Shown here piece by piece: positions 19,010 through 29,531 of a stretch of DNA of 64,000 bases (its first letter is position 1; each line of letters opens with the position of its first letter). The stretch is from Aeromicrobium sp. Root495 (lineage in GTDB: Bacteria; Actinomycetota; Actinomycetes; Propionibacteriales; Nocardioidaceae): assembly GCF_001426755.1 (NCBI RefSeq), contig NZ_LMFJ01000001.1, forward strand, positions 2,124,601-2,188,600, written 5' to 3'. Below the pieces are notes generated by a model that searched no databases, was not told the DNA's origin, and saw only the letters and a program-made list of their open reading frames with translations. A program made the position numbers and the translations under genes.

Positions 19010-20734
19010 TCAGGGAGAGGACGAGAGCCCGCCCACGGGGCCCTGGTCCGAGATGAGCCACGACTGCCCCACGGGGCGGTACCAGAGCCGGCCCTTGGCA
19101 TCGACGGCCCAGACAGGGGGCCGGGCGCCCGGCCCGATGGCCAGCTGGTCCACGCCGACGTCGGGCAGGAGCGGCTCCGCCCCCGTGAGGCCGCCGGAGC
19201 GGTCCGACCCGTCGATGGCCGCGGAGTGCACCTGGTCGCCCACCTGGGTGCTGGCCAGGAAGCCGACGTGCGTGCCGTCGAACCACCGCACCGACGCGGG
19301 GCGCTCGGCACGCCGGACGACGCGCCGCGGAGCCAGGAGCGCCACCACGGCCTCCTCGGTGTCACCGCGACGGACCGACCCGACGCGCACTCCGTCGGAC
19401 CCGTCGGTCACGGCGAAGTGCCCGCCGTCGGGCGACACGGCGAAGGACGAGACGTCGAGCGCGGCCAGGGGACCCGCCGGAACGGTGGTCACCTCGTCGC
19501 CGCGCACGGTCCGCACCCGGGTGGACCCGGACGGTCGGTCGACGATCCAGAGGATCCCGGCCGAGTCCCACGTGAGGGCCACGAGCCGGGACGCGGGGAC
19601 GGTCCGCGGGTCGTTGCCCAGACGATCCGTGACGCGGACCCCGGACCCGTCGTCGGCGAGCCCCGCGACCCCGGCGTCGCCGACGGCGACCCGGGAGAAG
19701 CCCTGCGTGGAGCGGCCCCAGGCGCCCGCCACCGGCTCGACCCCGTCGGTGGTCACCTCGCGCAGCCGGCCGCGCACCACGGCGTAGACCCGGGGGCCCG
19801 ATCCGGACGGGTCGTAGCGGCTGGTGAGGCCGCTGGACCGCGACTCGTCGGGCGCCAGCCGTGTGGTGCCGGCCGTGACCCGGACGGAGCGCACGTCGGG
19901 CACCTGACCCAGGGTGCGCACGAGCTGGGCGAGCAGCCGCTCCCGCTCGCTCTCGGACCGCGACGCGACCTCCTCGGCCAGCTCGACGTCGGCCAGGCCC
20001 TCCTCGTCCACCGGGACCGAGGGACGCAGACCGTCGCCGGGCTCGAGGAAGGTCCGCAGGGCGGAGTCGTCCTCGGGTCCGATGGACAGGCTCGTGGCCA
20101 GGCTCGAGGCGAGCCGTTCCCCCGCGACCAGGTGCACGACCTCGGGCACGAGCCGCCGACCGGGACGGTCGAAGAACCACAACGAGTAGGGGCGGTAGTA
20201 GTCCTCGAAGAACTTGCTCGTGACGAGGGTCCCGGACGGCGGGTTGACGATGCGCCACTGCCCCTTGACCCGCGTGAGCCGGAAGCGCGTGGTGAGGTCG
20301 TCGCCGCCCGGCTCGTACCTGCCCTGGGCGTCGAGGCGGGCCTGGCGCGTGGCCCGGAGCTCGACGACGGAGCCGTCGTCGGACGGGCCGTTGTCGAGAC
20401 CACGGGTGGGGACGACGCTGAGCCTCTGGTCCGCGTAGACCGTGGTGTGCTCCTGCGACTGCCAGGTCAGGCGTGCCTCGGGCGACAGGAACCGGGCCGC
20501 CGTCCCGGTGCTCACGGGGTAGGCCAGCATCGCGTCGAGGTAGCCCCGCACGATCTGGTCGGGCGTGGAGCCCGCTCGCGGACCTGCGGGGGCGTAGCGC
20601 GGGGCGCTCGCCGCGTCGTCGTCGTCGACGGAGGCCGACTGCACCCGACCGGTACCCGGGATCCCGGCGCAGGCGGACAGCACGAGCGCGAGAACGACCA
20701 GGCCGGCCGCCGGGACGGTGCGCCGGGCCCTCAT
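19010..20734 (-). CDS. lpqB: Lipoprotein LpqB (MtrAB accessory), 574 aa
   Basis: LpqB modulates the MtrB sensor kinase and cell-wall homeostasis in actinobacteria. The signal peptide ends with the lipobox LSAC (Cys22). A GerMN-type domain spans about 190-300 (RRLVPEVVHLVAGERL ... LPDVRSVRVTAG). The C-terminal beta-propeller-like region contains repeated VxVGDAGVAGL and FAVSPDGGHFAVTDG blades. The ATG overlaps the mtrB stop by 4 nt, so mtrB and lpqB are coupled. The order mtrA-mtrB-lpqB is the canonical one. Confidence 0.93.
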   Translation of the reverse strand: MRARRTVPAAGLVVLALVLSACAGIPGTGRVQSASVDDDDAASAPRYAPAGPRAGSTPDQIVRGYLDAMLAYPVSTGTAARFLSPEARLTWQSQEHTTVYADQRLSVVPTRGLDNGPSDDGSVVELRATRQARLDAQGRYEPGGDDLTTRFRLTRVKGQWRIVNPPSGTLVTSKFFEDYYRPYSLWFFDRPGRRLVPEVVHLVAGERLASSLATSLSIGPEDDSALRTFLEPGDGLRPSVPVDEEGLADVELAEEVASRSESERERLLAQLVRTLGQVPDVRSVRVTAGTTRLAPDESRSSGLTSRYDPSGSGPRVYAVVRGRLREVTTDGVEPVAGAWGRSTQGFSRVAVGDAGVAGLADDGSGVRVTDRLGNDPRTVPASRLVALTWDSAGILWIVDRPSGSTRVRTVRGDEVTTVPAGPLAALDVSSFAVSPDGGHFAVTDGSDGVRVGSVRRGDTEEAVVALLAPRRVVRRAERPASVRWFDGTHVGFLASTQVGDQVHSAAIDGSDRSGGLTGAEPLLPDVGVDQLAIGPGARPPVWAVDAKGRLWYRPVGQSWLISDQGPVGGLSSSP

Positions 20735-22290
20735 GCGAACACCACCCGCACGGCAGGCGCGGTCTCGTGCCCGCCGTCGCGACGGACCTCGCGGGGCAGC
20801 GTGAGCACGAACTCGGTGCCCGCCCCGGCCCTGCTCCAGGCCTGCAACGAGCCGCCGTGCAGCGCCGCGTCCTCGCGCGAGATGGGGAGGCCCAGACCGG
20901 TACCACCCTGGGTGCGGGCGGGATCCGCACGCCAGAAGCGGTCGAAGACCCGCAGGTTCTCGTCGCCCCGCAGGCCCACGCCGAAGTCGCGCACGACGAG
21001 CGAGACCCGGCGCTCGTCCTGGCCGATCTCGATCTCGATCTCGGCGGCCTGGCTGTACTTGGCCGCGTTGCTCAGCAGGTTGCGCACGATCCGGTCGACC
21101 CGGCGGATGTCGGCCTCGACGAGAGCGGGCCGGTTGGCTCCCCGGACCCGGGCCCGGATCCCGTGGCGTGCCAGGACGGGGTCCTGGGCGGCGGCCCGCG
21201 CCACGGCCGCGAGGTCGACCTGGGCCAGCTCGAGACGGGCCGCGCCCGCGTCGAAGCGGCTGAGGTCGAGCAGGTCGGACAGCAGGTCCTGGAAACGGTC
21301 GAGCTCACGCTTCAGCAGCTCGGCCGATCGTGCCGTGCCGGGGTCGAACTTGGCCCGCGACTCGTACAGGAGCTCGCTCGCCATCTGCACGGTCGTGAGC
21401 GGGGTGCGCAGCTCGTGGGAGACGTCGGAGACGAATCGCTGCTGCAGCCGCGACAGGTTCTCGAGCCGACGGATCTGGCTCTGCAGGCTCGCCGCCATCT
21501 GGTTGAACGACGTGCTGAGCCGCGCGATGTCGTCCTCGCCCCGCACGTGCATGCGCTGCTCCAGGCTGCCCGAGGCGAACCGCTCGGCGATCCGCCGGGC
21601 CAGACGGACGGGATTGAGCACCTGCCGGGACACGATCCACGCGACGCCGCCGACCATGAGGATCATGGCCAGACCACCCACGAGCAGCGCCCGGCGCACG
21701 AGGGCCAGCGCCTGCTCCTGGTCGCGCAGCGAGTACAGGTAGTACATGGCGTACGTCTGACCGGCACCGGGCGCCGTGAGGCGGCTGCCCACCACGACGG
21801 CCGGGACGTCGTCGCCGGTGGTCGTGGGCATGCGGGAGAAGCGCCAGAAGACCCCGGACCGGTCCTCGACCCGTCGGCGGAGGTCGGCGGGGATGGTCTG
21901 CGTGTCGAGCACCGACGAGGATCGCAGGGGCGGGGCGGCGTCTCCGGAGGCCAGCGGCCCCTCCAGGACGAGCTCGTGCGTGCGCTGCCCCGCGCTGGCC
22001 CCCGTGAGCGAGTCGACCATCTGCGTGAGCGTCTGGGACTGTGCGCTGGGCTCGGACTCCACGGAGGCGTCGAGCTGGGCCTGCGCCTGCTCGAAGCCGG
22101 CGCGGGCCTCCGCCACGACGGCCTCGCGCCGCGACGTGGCCAGGCCGTTGGCCACCTGGTCGAGGAGCGCCCAGCCGGTGAGACCGATGACGAGGGCGCT
22201 CAGCACGACCGTGCTGGTGACGACGCGCGCCCGGATGGAGCGACGCCACAGCCGGGTGAGCGATCGCCACGGCGTCTTGAGGGACGCCAC
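20731..22290 (-). CDS. mtrB: Sensor histidine kinase MtrB, 519 aa
   Basis: This is the kinase of the MtrAB system controlling cell division and wall genes. It has two membrane segments (about 24-44 and 202-222) flanking an extracytoplasmic sensor of about 155 residues. A HAMP domain follows at about 222-275 and the H-box FVSDVSHELRTPLTTVQ with His292. The catalytic boxes are NLLSNAAKYS, VRDFGVGL, FDRFWRADPART and GGTGLGLPIS. It lies 6 bp after mtrA and overlaps lpqB. Its length is typical. Confidence 0.95.
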   Translation of the reverse strand: MASLKTPWRSLTRLWRRSIRARVVTSTVVLSALVIGLTGWALLDQVANGLATSRREAVVAEARAGFEQAQAQLDASVESEPSAQSQTLTQMVDSLTGASAGQRTHELVLEGPLASGDAAPPLRSSSVLDTQTIPADLRRRVEDRSGVFWRFSRMPTTTGDDVPAVVVGSRLTAPGAGQTYAMYYLYSLRDQEQALALVRRALLVGGLAMILMVGGVAWIVSRQVLNPVRLARRIAERFASGSLEQRMHVRGEDDIARLSTSFNQMAASLQSQIRRLENLSRLQQRFVSDVSHELRTPLTTVQMASELLYESRAKFDPGTARSAELLKRELDRFQDLLSDLLDLSRFDAGAARLELAQVDLAAVARAAAQDPVLARHGIRARVRGANRPALVEADIRRVDRIVRNLLSNAAKYSQAAEIEIEIGQDERRVSLVVRDFGVGLRGDENLRVFDRFWRADPARTQGGTGLGLPISREDAALHGGSLQAWSRAGAGTEFVLTLPREVRRDGGHETAPAVRVVFA

Positions 22291-22296
22291 GGCGCC

Positions 22297-23004
22297 CTAG
22301 GCCCCGGAGGGCGGCGTGACGGCCTGGTAGCCGACGCCGCGGACGGTCCGGATGACCTGGGGGTTCTCGGCGTCGTCCTCGATCTTGGAGCGCAGCCGCG
22401 TCATGTGGACGTTCACGAGCTTGGTGTCGCCGGGGTGGTGGTAGCCCCACACCTTCTGCAGCAGGGTCTCGCGCGTGAAGACCTGCTCGGGGCTGCCGAG
22501 CAGGCACGCCAGCAGGTCGAACTCCAGTGGCGTGAGCTCGAGCGGCTGGCCCTTGCGGGTGACGGTGTGGCCCGCGGGGTCGAGCACGATGTCACCGAAC
22601 TCGAGCGGCTCGGCGATCTGGTCGGTGCGACGCAGCCGTACCCGGATCCGGGCCACCAGCTCGGTGTTCTTGAACGGCTTGGTGATGTAGTCGTCGGCAC
22701 CGGCCTCGAGGCCCCGCACGACGTCGGGGGTGTCGGCCTTGGCCGTCAGCATGATGATCGGCACCGCGGAGGTCTTGCGGATCTCGCGGCACACCTGCAT
22801 GCCGTCGATGCCCGGAAGCATCAGGTCGAGCAGCACGACGTCGGGCTTGAAGTCGGCCATGGCCTCCATGACCTCCGAGCCCGTGCGGCACACCCGGGCC
22901 GTGAGGTCCTCGGCCTCGAGCACGATGGTGAGCATCTCGGCGAGCGAGGCGTCGTCGTCGACCACGAGGACGCGATCCCGCCTGCTCCTCCGATAGCTCA
23001 CCAC
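22297..23004 (-). CDS. mtrA: Response regulator MtrA, 235 aa
   Basis: This is an OmpR/PhoB-family transcription factor, essential in many actinobacteria. The receiver carries phosphoacceptor Asp60 (VVLLDLMLPGIDGMQVC) and TAKADT/GADDYITKPF. The winged helix contains the family-identical LTPLEFDLLACLLGSPEQVF and the recognition helix region GDTKLVNVHMTRLRSKIE. It starts with GTG codons at 23004. It follows sahH by only 16 bp, so it is probably read through from the sahH promoter as well as from any promoter inside sahH. Confidence 0.96.
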   Translation of the reverse strand: MVSYRRSRRDRVLVVDDDASLAEMLTIVLEAEDLTARVCRTGSEVMEAMADFKPDVVLLDLMLPGIDGMQVCREIRKTSAVPIIMLTAKADTPDVVRGLEAGADDYITKPFKNTELVARIRVRLRRTDQIAEPLEFGDIVLDPAGHTVTRKGQPLELTPLEFDLLACLLGSPEQVFTRETLLQKVWGYHHPGDTKLVNVHMTRLRSKIEDDAENPQVIRTVRGVGYQAVTPPSGA

Positions 23005-23020
23005 CGTGTCTCCGGGTTGC

Positions 23021-24448
<1,428 letters not shown>

Positions 24449-24546
24449 GCCTTCATCGTAACTGTCGGTGACCGGCGTGAGGGACAGACCGCGCAGATCC
24501 GGTGCGCGGTTCGTCACTGACCGGCATCCTCGCCGTCGTCCCGCTC

Positions 24547-24570
24547 AGCATAGTCGTGACCTGGGTCACA
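24547..24570 (-). promoter_or_regulatory. Candidate ahcY promoter with Crp/GlxR-like operator
   Basis: On the minus strand TGTGACCCAGGTCACG (24555-24570) matches TGTGA-N6-TCACA at 9 of 10 fixed positions and contains the palindrome GTGACC-CA-GGTCAC. It ends 2 bases before a TATGCT -10 hexamer (24547-24552). The ahcY start lies about 100 bp downstream. The position, overlapping the -35 zone, would fit repression or a class-II arrangement. Confidence 0.5.
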
Positions 24571-24610
24571 ACGGGGCCTCGGCCGCGGCGCCGACGCCCG
24601 AACTGGGGTG

Positions 24611-24670
24611 GACGAACGATGAGGGCTCGTGGTCGTCAGGACGACCAGGATCCCTCGCCCTTCGTCCGTC
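24611..24670. repeat. Nested palindromic repeat, copy A
   Basis: The outer arms GACGAACGATGAGGG and CCCTCGCCCTTCGTC enclose an inner hairpin GGTCGT-CAGG-ACGACC. A second element with the same outer motifs and the same nesting lies at 47895-47950. Copy A sits between the Trm112-like gene and the ahcY promoter, and copy B sits between convergent genes. A REP-type intergenic repeat that also terminates transcription is the best reading. Confidence 0.55.
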
Positions 24671-24687
24671 GGGGGCGGTGGAGCGGG

Positions 24688-24858
24688 TCAGGCGAGGGAG
24701 CGGGCCTCGTCGACGAGCATGACCGGGATGTCGTCGCGCACGGGGTAGGCCAGCTGGCACGCGTTGCAGACGAGCTCGGACGCGTCGTCGTCGACGAACA
24801 GCGTCGCGCGGCACTGCGGGCAGACGAGGATGTCGAGGAGCGCCGGGTCGAGGTTCAT
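24688..24858 (-). CDS. Trm112/UPF0434-like zinc-ribbon protein, 56 aa
   Basis: This is a very short gene. The protein opens [20 protein letters not shown] and has paired cysteines CPQC (13, 16) and CNAC (31, 34), followed by [12 protein letters not shown], which is the Trm112/YcaR signature. Trm112-like proteins activate or bind methyltransferases. It starts 9 bp after the stop of the YyaL-type gene. TAGGCT, which overlaps that stop, lies 6 nt before the ATG, so it may have its own leaderless promoter. Its neighbour ahcY, which removes the methyltransferase product SAH, makes a pleasing but unproven context. Confidence 0.85.
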   Translation of the reverse strand: MNLDPALLDILVCPQCRATLFVDDDASELVCNACQLAYPVRDDIPVMLVDEARSLA

Positions 24859-24867
24859 GGGGCCAGC

Positions 24868-26859
24868 CTAGCGAGCCTCGACGGCCGCGGGATCGTGCGT
24901 GGGCAGGCTGCACACGAAGTCGCGGCACACGTAGGCCGTCGGCACGCCGTCGATCGCCGAGCGACCCTCCAGCAGCGCGACGTCGGGGTGCGACTCCTCG
25001 GCCACCACCACGACCACGCCCGGGGACGGGCGACGCAGCGCGGCCCGGTGGAGGGCGCGCCGCTCGGGACCGTCGGGCCCGACGATCGCCACCTGCTCGG
25101 GCCCGGCCAGGGCCGCCTCGGCCGCGGCCAGGGTCCAGCCGGCGAAGCGCGGGGCCTGACGCGCGAGCTCGCCGGCGGACTCGATGGCCGACTCCGCGGC
25201 GTCGCGGTACCGCTGCTCCCCCGTGATCCCGGCGAGGGCGAGGAAGGCGTGCGCCGCGGCCGAGGAACCGGCCGGGTAGGCGTTGTCCGTGACGTCCCGC
25301 GGACGCACCACGAGGGCCTCGACGTCGTCGGCGGTGTCGTAGAACCCACCGGCCGGGTCGGCGAAGTGCTCGATCACCCGGTCGAGGAGGAGCCTGGCCC
25401 GACTCAGCCACACCGGGTCGCCGGTGAGTCCGAGCACCGCGAGGAACGCCTCGGCGACGCAGGCGTGGTCCTCCAGGACCGCCTCGTGGGCACCGACCGC
25501 GCCACCCCGCGAGGCTCGCCGCAGCCGGCCGTCGACCAGGTGGACGTCGGCGAGCAGCGTGGCGGCCCGGACGGCGGCGTCGGCGTAGGCGGGCTCGTCG
25601 AGCAGCACGGAGGCCTCGACGAGCGCGGTGACCGCGAGCCCGTTCCAGGCGGCGACGACCTTGTCGTCGCGGGCAGGCCGCGCGCGGTCGGCGCGGGCCT
25701 CCAGCAGGCGGGCCCGGACGTCGGCCCAGCGCTGCGCGTCGTCGGGGTCGGCCAGCAGCTGCAGCGTGGAGTAGCCGCGCTCGAACGTCCCGGCGCCACT
25801 CACGCCGAGCAGCTGCGTGGCCCACGCGCCGTCCTGCGGACCGAGCACGCGCATGAGCTGGTTGGGGTTCCAGACGTAGAAGACGCCCTCGTGCACCGCC
25901 CCGCGGTCGTCCGCGCTGTCGGCGTCGAGCGCCGAGGCGAACCCGCCCTCGGCCGTCCCCAGCTCGCGGAGCATGAAGTCGGCGGTCTCGCGGGCGATGC
26001 GCTCCTCGGCCAGGCCGGCCTCGGCTGCGTGCAGGTACACCCGCAGCAGCTGGGCGTTGTCGTAGAGCATCTTCTCGAAGTGCGGCACGCGCCAGAACCG
26101 GTCGACCGAGTACCGGGCGAAGCCGCCGCCGAGCTGGTCGTACAGGCCGCCGCGGGCCATCGCGTCGCACGTGCGCCGCACGAGCCGGGCCGCCGTCTCG
26201 TCGCCGGTGCGGGCCGCGTGACGCACCAGGAACTCCAGGACCATCGACGGCGGGAACTTGGGGCTCGCCCCGAAGCCGCCCGCCTCGTCGTCGTGCTGAC
26301 CGCCGAACGAGACCACCGCAGCGTCGAGCGCGGCCTCGTCGATCGTCCCGGCCGACGCCATCTCCTCGCGCAGGTGGTCGACGACCTGCGACCCGACGGT
26401 CATGACGTCCTCGCGGCGGTTCTCCCACGCGTCGGCCAGGCCCTGCAGGACCTGCGTGAAGGCCGGCATGCCCTGCCGGGGCTCGGGCGGGAAGTAGGTC
26501 CCGGCGAAGAACGGCTCTCCCGCGGGCGTGAGCACGACGGTCATGGGCCAGCCGCCCTGCCCGGTCATGGCCTGCGTGGCGCGCATGTAGACGGCGTCGA
26601 CGTCAGGGCGCTCCTCGCGGTCCACCTTGATGTTCACGAAGTGCTCGTTCATGTACGCCGCGGCGACCTCGTCCTCGAAGGACTCGTGCGCCATGACGTG
26701 GCACCAGTGGCACGCGGCATAGCCGACGCTCAGCAGCACCGGCCGGTCGAGCCGGCGCGCCTCGGCGAACGCGTCCTCGCCCCACTCCCACCAGTGCACG
26801 GGGTTGTCCGCGTGCTGCAGGAGGTACGGGCTGGTGGAGGATCCGAGACGATTGACCAC
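24868..26859 (-). CDS. YyaL-type thioredoxin-domain/(alpha/alpha)6-barrel protein, 663 aa
   Basis: This belongs to the DUF255/SSP411 (spermatogenesis-associated protein 20) family. An N-terminal thioredoxin-like domain begins with [19 protein letters not shown] and has the active-site-like CHWC at 50-53. A long helical domain resembling N-acylglucosamine epimerases follows. Family hallmarks [45 protein letters not shown] text and [11 protein letters not shown] are present. The enzymatic role is unknown. The GTG start at 26859 has TAGGTT 6 nt upstream, a likely leaderless promoter divergent from the gene at 26907. Confidence 0.9.
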   Translation of the reverse strand: MVNRLGSSTSPYLLQHADNPVHWWEWGEDAFAEARRLDRPVLLSVGYAACHWCHVMAHESFEDEVAAAYMNEHFVNIKVDREERPDVDAVYMRATQAMTGQGGWPMTVVLTPAGEPFFAGTYFPPEPRQGMPAFTQVLQGLADAWENRREDVMTVGSQVVDHLREEMASAGTIDEAALDAAVVSFGGQHDDEAGGFGASPKFPPSMVLEFLVRHAARTGDETAARLVRRTCDAMARGGLYDQLGGGFARYSVDRFWRVPHFEKMLYDNAQLLRVYLHAAEAGLAEERIARETADFMLRELGTAEGGFASALDADSADDRGAVHEGVFYVWNPNQLMRVLGPQDGAWATQLLGVSGAGTFERGYSTLQLLADPDDAQRWADVRARLLEARADRARPARDDKVVAAWNGLAVTALVEASVLLDEPAYADAAVRAATLLADVHLVDGRLRRASRGGAVGAHEAVLEDHACVAEAFLAVLGLTGDPVWLSRARLLLDRVIEHFADPAGGFYDTADDVEALVVRPRDVTDNAYPAGSSAAAHAFLALAGITGEQRYRDAAESAIESAGELARQAPRFAGWTLAAAEAALAGPEQVAIVGPDGPERRALHRAALRRPSPGVVVVVAEESHPDVALLEGRSAIDGVPTAYVCRDFVCSLPTHDPAAVEAR

Positions 26860-26906
26860 GTCTCCAACCTACGGGCGACCGCCCGGGCTCGCCCTACGCT
26901 GGACCG

Positions 26907-27359
26907 ATGTCCCCCTGGCAACCTGTGACCGTGCGGGCGTCGACCCTGTGGTCCGCGGCCGCCACGGCGACGGCAGCCCTGTCCACCCCGTCACTCTTCG
27001 TCGCGTTCCTCTACGCGTACGGATTCCAGGACGACGTGGACTGGTCGGACCATGCGTCCTTCCTCACGACCTGCCTGGTCCTGACGGCCACCGAGGCGAT
27101 CGTCGTGGGCCTGCTGGTGCTGGCGGTCGGTCGAGCGCAGGGATGGGCACGCCTCCTGACGCTCGGCCCGCTCGTGACCTTCGGGCTCAACCTGCTGGCC
27201 CTGGCCGCCGGCGTGGGCGTGAGCCTCGCGAACGAGGGCCAGGGCTCCGTGACGGCCGACCAGCCGGACGGACCGTTCTACGCCGTGCTGGCAGCGGCTC
27301 TCGCCGTCGGAGCGGCGTGCCTCGGAGCGGCCACGCGAGTGGTTCCGCCGCGGGACTGA
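26907..27359 (+). CDS. Predicted four-helix membrane protein, 150 aa
   Basis: Hydrophobic segments lie at about residues 14-38, 50-72, 80-102 and 122-142. No conserved motif is recognised. TACGCT lies 6 nt before the ATG, suggesting a leaderless mRNA. It is divergent from the YyaL-type gene, with 47 bp between them, and convergent with the 78-residue gene. The function is unknown. Confidence 0.65.
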   Translation: MSPWQPVTVRASTLWSAAATATAALSTPSLFVAFLYAYGFQDDVDWSDHASFLTTCLVLTATEAIVVGLLVLAVGRAQGWARLLTLGPLVTFGLNLLALAAGVGVSLANEGQGSVTADQPDGPFYAVLAAALAVGAACLGAATRVVPPRD

Positions 27360-27363
27360 GGGA

Positions 27364-27600
27364 TCAGCGGCGCTCGTGCGGGCGCGTGGTCTGCTCCTCG
27401 AGCGTCGGGACGTCGGGCTCCTCGCCCTCCCAGGGCTCGAGGGCCTTGCGGGAGTGCTTCAGGAACGAGCGGGCCAGGACGAACGTGGCGAGGCAGAGCA
27501 GCGCGACGATGCCGAGCGCGGTCCAGCCGGGCTTGACGATGTTGGGGTCGAGGCCCCGGTTCTCGACCTCGAGGAGGGCGGTGGCGAGCTGCGCGTACAT
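27364..27600 (-). CDS. Small single-pass membrane protein next to mca, 78 aa
   Basis: An N-terminal outside segment of about 25 residues (LENRGLDPNIVKPGW region) precedes one membrane helix (ALGIVALLCLATFVLARSFL, about 29-48). A charged cytoplasmic tail (KHSRKALEPWEGEEPDVPTLEEQ-like) follows. TAGGAT lies 6 nt before the ATG. Such small proteins downstream of mca recur in Nocardioides-like genomes, as I remember. A 20-bp hairpin separates it from mca. The function is unknown. Confidence 0.7.
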   Translation of the reverse strand: MYAQLATALLEVENRGLDPNIVKPGWTALGIVALLCLATFVLARSFLKHSRKALEPWEGEEPDVPTLEEQTTRPHERR

Positions 27601-27627
27601 GAGGCCATCCTACGTGCCCCCAGATGT

Positions 27628-27674
27628 GCGGCACCATGCACCGTTCGGGTCGGGCGAACGGTGCATGGCGCCGC
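27628..27674. terminator. Long hairpin between mca and the small membrane-protein gene
   Basis: Arms of 14 perfect base pairs (CCATGCACCGTTCG / CGAACGGTGCATGG, 7-nt loop) extend by 5 more pairs after one A-C mismatch, giving a 20-position stem with one mismatch. It starts 16 bases after the mca stop. It is likely the mca terminator; the length is above what termination needs. Confidence 0.65.
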
Positions 27675-27690
27675 GGATCTCGGGGTGGGG

Positions 27691-28563
27691 TCAGCGGAGG
27701 CCGGCGAAGAGGTCGGTCTCGGGGACCGAGGTCTCGACGGTGCTGTGCACGAGCTCGTAGTCCTCGGTGGGCCAGACGTCGCGCTCGAGGTCGCGCGGGA
27801 TGGCGAACCAGAACCCGTCGGGGTCGATCTGGGTGGCGTGCGCCAGGAGGGCCTGGTCGCGGACGGAGAAGTACTCGGCGCACTCGACGCGGGTGGTGAG
27901 GCGCTTCTCGCGCTCGGGGTCGCGCTTCCAGTCCTTGAAGCGCTCCTCGTAGGGGTTGGGGAGTCCGCGCTCCGTGAGCCCCTCGGCGATGGCGTTCATG
28001 CGGTCCCACGACCAGCCGTGGTGGTAGTAGACCTTGGCGACCTGCCACGGCTCGCCCAGCTCGGGGTAGCGCTCGGGGTCCGAGGCCGCCTCGTAGGCGA
28101 ACATGCTGATCTCGTGGCACTTGATGTGGTCGGGGTGCGGGTAGCCACCCTTCTCGTCGTACGTGGTCATGACGTGCGGACGGAACTCGCGGATGAGCCG
28201 GACGAGCGGCGCGGCGGCCTCCTCGAGGGGCACGAGCGCGAAGCACCCCTCGGGCAGCGGTGGCTTGGGGTCGCCCTCGGGCCAGCCGGAGTCGACCCAG
28301 CCGAGCCAGTCCTGGCGGATGCCGAGGATCTCGCGGGCGCGGTCCATCTCGTCGCGCCGGATCTCGGTGATGAGCTCGGGGTTGTCGACGATGCCCGGGT
28401 GGTCGAACGACGGGTTCAGCACGCTGCCCCGCTCGCCTCCCGTGCACGTGGCCACGTGGACGTCGACGCCCTCGGCCACGTACTTGGCCGTCGACGCCGC
28501 CCCCTTGCTGGACTCGTCGTCCGGGTGGGCGTGCACATGCATGAGCCGCAGTCGGTCTTCCAC
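27691..28563 (-). CDS. mca: Mycothiol S-conjugate amidase, 290 aa
   Basis: This zinc enzyme cleaves mycothiol S-conjugates to a mercapturic acid plus GlcN-Ins, a detoxification step unique to mycothiol-producing actinobacteria. The N-terminus LRLMHVHAHPDDESSKGAA carries the LmbE-family zinc ligands His13 and Asp16 and the base Asp15. HPHVMTTYDE-like text and GGYPHPDHIKCHE contain the third ligand. The tail WPTEDYELVHS matches Mca rather than MshB. GTG 28563 is chosen because AATAAT lies 6 nt upstream and the length then fits the family. It is divergent from the SDR gene. Confidence 0.95.
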   Translation of the reverse strand: MEDRLRLMHVHAHPDDESSKGAASTAKYVAEGVDVHVATCTGGERGSVLNPSFDHPGIVDNPELITEIRRDEMDRAREILGIRQDWLGWVDSGWPEGDPKPPLPEGCFALVPLEEAAAPLVRLIREFRPHVMTTYDEKGGYPHPDHIKCHEISMFAYEAASDPERYPELGEPWQVAKVYYHHGWSWDRMNAIAEGLTERGLPNPYEERFKDWKRDPEREKRLTTRVECAEYFSVRDQALLAHATQIDPDGFWFAIPRDLERDVWPTEDYELVHSTVETSVPETDLFAGLR

Positions 28564-28625
28564 CCCTCCATTATTCCGACCTGGGCAGGACGCGCCGGGG
28601 GCCGGGGTGCTGCCAGGCTGGCTGC

Positions 28626-29480
28626 ATGAGCACCTCAGCACCCACCGTCGTCGTCACGGGGGCCTCCACCGGCATCGGCCGGGCCATCGTCGAGCACCTC
28701 GCCTCGCGCGACGTCCGCGTGGTCGCGGCGGTCCGCGACCTCTCCACCGTGGTGGACCACCCGCTCGTCTCCGGGGTCCGGCTCGACGTCACCAGCGCCG
28801 ACGAGGCCCGAGCCGCTGCCGACGTCGTGCGCGACCGCGTGGGGCCGGGCGGCCTGCACGGGCTGGTCAACAACGCGGGCATCGCGGTGGGTGGTCCGCT
28901 CGAGTTCGTGGAGCTCGACGAGGTGCGTCGACAGCTCGAGGTCAACGTGATCGGCCAGGTCGGCGTCACCCAGGCCTTCCTCCCTCTCCTGCGCACCCGC
29001 TCGGAGGGTGGCGGCCGGCCGCGCATCGTCTTCACCAGCTCCATCGGCGGCACGGTGGCCGCGCCGTTCATCGGCCCCTACGCCGCCTCCAAGCACGCGC
29101 TCAACGGTCTGGCGGAGAGCTGGCGTCGCGAGCTCATGCCGTGGGGCATCGGCGTCAGCACCCTCGCCCCTGCCACGGTCTCCACCCCCATCTGGGACAA
29201 GGCCGAGGTCGACGTCGACGCGGTCGTGGAGTCCCTGCCGCCCGAGGCCCGCGGGTACTACGGGGAGGCCATCGCCGGGATGCAGAAGATCGTGGCGGGC
29301 GCCGAGGCCGCCGGTATCGCGCCCTCCAAGGTCGCCGAGGCCGCGCACCACGCCCTGTTCTCCCGTCGACCCAAGGCCGAGTACGTCATCGGCACCGAGG
29401 CCAAGGTCATGGCCGGCGCCTCGGCGGTCCTGCCCTTCCGCGTGTTCGACCGTCTCGTCCAGAGCCAGATGAAGGCATGA
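28626..29480 (+). CDS. Short-chain dehydrogenase/reductase, 284 aa
   Basis: This is a classical SDR oxidoreductase using NAD(P)H. The cofactor motif TGASTGIG is at 11-18, NNAG at 82-85, Ser139 in FTSSIGG and the YxxxK pair Tyr152/Lys156 in PYAASKHAL. The C-terminal helix region KAEYVIGTEAKV is typical of steroid/retinol-like SDRs. Arg in VVAAVRD at about 37 suggests NADPH preference. CAGGCT lies 6 nt before the ATG, the leaderless pattern. The substrate is unknown. Confidence 0.9.
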   Translation: MSTSAPTVVVTGASTGIGRAIVEHLASRDVRVVAAVRDLSTVVDHPLVSGVRLDVTSADEARAAADVVRDRVGPGGLHGLVNNAGIAVGGPLEFVELDEVRRQLEVNVIGQVGVTQAFLPLLRTRSEGGGRPRIVFTSSIGGTVAAPFIGPYAASKHALNGLAESWRRELMPWGIGVSTLAPATVSTPIWDKAEVDVDAVVESLPPEARGYYGEAIAGMQKIVAGAEAAGIAPSKVAEAAHHALFSRRPKAEYVIGTEAKVMAGASAVLPFRVFDRLVQSQMKA

Positions 29481-29531
29481 CGGACGGGCTGCAGGGCCAT
29501 CGGCTCGGACCCGCCTGACAGACTGGTGCCC

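Noticed and set aside
18572-21742. A 1056-codon plus-strand frame across comF, lpqB and mtrB
   Set aside because: It spans three well-supported minus-strand genes and is repetitive in composition.
24449-24687. A SAH or SAM riboswitch upstream of ahcY
   Set aside because: I could not find the paired helices expected of these classes; the region is better explained by a Crp-like site and a palindromic repeat. A covariance-model search would settle it.
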